43,859 nucleotides of DNA, from the NCBI GenBank assembly GCA_964560135.1, contig CAZLKN010000026.1, forward strand, positions 1-43,859, written 5' to 3'. A model generated the notes under the pieces. The model was not told the DNA's origin. It worked only from the letters and a program-made list of their open reading frames with translations, and did not search any database. The DNA is from CAZLKN01 sp964560135. Lineage in GTDB: Bacteria > Actinomycetota > JAICYB01. The position numbers and the translations under genes are program-made. Positions 43,311 to 43,859 of the stretch are shown here, piece after piece (position 1 is the stretch's first letter; each line of letters starts with the position of its first letter).

Positions 43311-43859
43311 TCAACGCTTCGCGTAGAGCCCCTCGATCGCGTCCGCGAAATGGTCGGCGACCACGCGCCGCTTCACCTTCAACGTCGGCGTGATCTCGTC
43401 GTCGTCCTGGCTGAAGTCGCGGTCCAGGATCGTGAATTTCCGGATCGACTCGGCCCGTGACACCGCCTTGTTGGCGTGGTCGATGGCCTGCTGGACCTCC
43501 TCGTGGATCTTCTTCTCACGGCTCAGCTTCGCCAGGTCGTCCGGGAAGTCGTTCTCCTTGGCGAAGGCCGACGCCTCGTCCGGGTCGAGGGTCACGAGTG
43601 CCGCGATGAACGACCGGTCGTCGCCCACCACCATCGCCTGGGACACGAGCCGGTGGCTCTTGATGCGCTCCTCGAGCACCGCGGGGGCCACGTTCTTCCC
43701 TCCGGCGGTCACGATGAGCTCCTTCTGGCGTCCGGTGATCTTCACGAAGCCGTCGTCGTCGATCTCGCCGATGTCGCCGGAGTGCAGCCAGCCCTCGTCG
43801 TCCAGCATCTCGTTGGTGGCTTTGCGGTTCTTGAAGTACCCCTGGAAGATGTTGCCGCC
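43311..43859 (-). CDS. Long-chain acyl-CoA ligase (FadD15-like AMP-forming), C-terminal part
   Basis: The frame is open to the window edge, so the first part of the gene is missing (about 180 codons seen of a typical 600). Seen: GDIGEIDDDGFVKITGRQKE and LIVTAGGKNVAP, the ANL-family motif (G-R-x-K-x-x-I-x-x-x-G-G-K-N-V) of the hinge; LVTLDPDEASAFAKEN; and TPTLKVKRRVV with the C-terminal catalytic Lys. A bubblegum/FadD15 group match, since these have I-T-P-T-L-K-V-K-R. Activates long-chain fatty acids to acyl-CoA. Residues upstream of the first Met (GGNIFQGYFKNRKATNE) belong to the same protein. Confidence 0.88.
   Translation of the reverse strand, partial: GGNIFQGYFKNRKATNEMLDDEGWLHSGDIGEIDDDGFVKITGRQKELIVTAGGKNVAPAVLEERIKSHRLVSQAMVVGDDRSFIAALVTLDPDEASAFAKENDFPDDLAKLSREKKIHEEVQQAIDHANKAVSRAESIRKFTILDRDFSQDDDEITPTLKVKRRVVADHFADAIEGLYAKR

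Overview
The window (43.9 kb) is gene-dense, about 70% GC by eye, and reads as the chromosome of an actinomycete-like bacterium (Actinomycetota), possibly a deep-branching or uncultured one. Evidence for this is the clpS-DUF2017 pair, an LmeA-like DUF2993 protein, HelD helicases, a sdhCAB operon with a single five-helix SdhC, a ZTP riboswitch before glyA, and many genes that look leaderless. I see no rRNA, tRNA, CRISPR array, insertion sequence or prophage. Most genes are housekeeping or metabolic; a few stretches look accessory.

Left part (1-10.3 kb): HelD-type helicase; a coupled alpha/beta hydrolase and streptogramin-lyase-like lipoprotein; alaS with an unusual eukaryote/Bacteroidetes-like sequence; coaA; a small secreted protein; a crotonase; an ECF sigma factor with a C-terminal membrane anchor. 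Middle-left (10.4-20.2 kb): secreted protein, DUF2993 protein, tryptophanase, arsenate reductase, DUF5519-like protein, a second HelD helicase, a RIO-type kinase preceded by a possible leader peptide, two secreted proteins, and a small membrane protein/thioesterase pair. Middle (20.2-29.2 kb): TetR regulator with two perfect operators, a coupled HExxH protein, an HxlR regulator divergent from a berberine-bridge-like oxidase, an M32 carboxypeptidase, clpS-DUF2017, a second crotonase, nadB and a NfuA-like Fe-S carrier.

The most notable locus is 29.2-32.6 kb: an ATP-grasp enzyme, a B12-binding-like radical SAM protein and a DUF169 protein. The radical SAM frame appears to stop at a UGA (31854-31856) in the context Cys-UGA-Ala-Glu-Pro. 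Reading this UGA as selenocysteine gives a C-U-A-E-P tail. The extended frame ends in a 4-bp ATGA overlap with the DUF169 gene, and a 7-bp hairpin with a 5-nt loop lies at the right distance after the UGA to be a bacterial SECIS. I therefore annotate a 465-residue selenoprotein. Its gene also has its own promoter-like sequence overlapped by a perfect 7-7-7 inverted repeat.

Right part (32.6-43.9 kb): SURF1, an ACT-domain malic enzyme, a lipoprotein gene interrupted by CTT TGA (the slippery sequence of the prfB +1 frameshift) in a lower-GC patch, the sdhCAB operon, glyA under a ZTP riboswitch, an M3 oligoendopeptidase with a coupled small membrane protein, an intergenic pair of palindromic repeats, an orphan VapB-like antitoxin, and the 3' end of a long-chain acyl-CoA ligase that runs off the window.

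A recurring sequence theme is a TAGGNT element 6 nt before an ATG with no Shine-Dalgarno sequence, which suggests leaderless transcripts are common here. All assignments come from reading the sequence and from memory of protein families; nothing was searched or computed.
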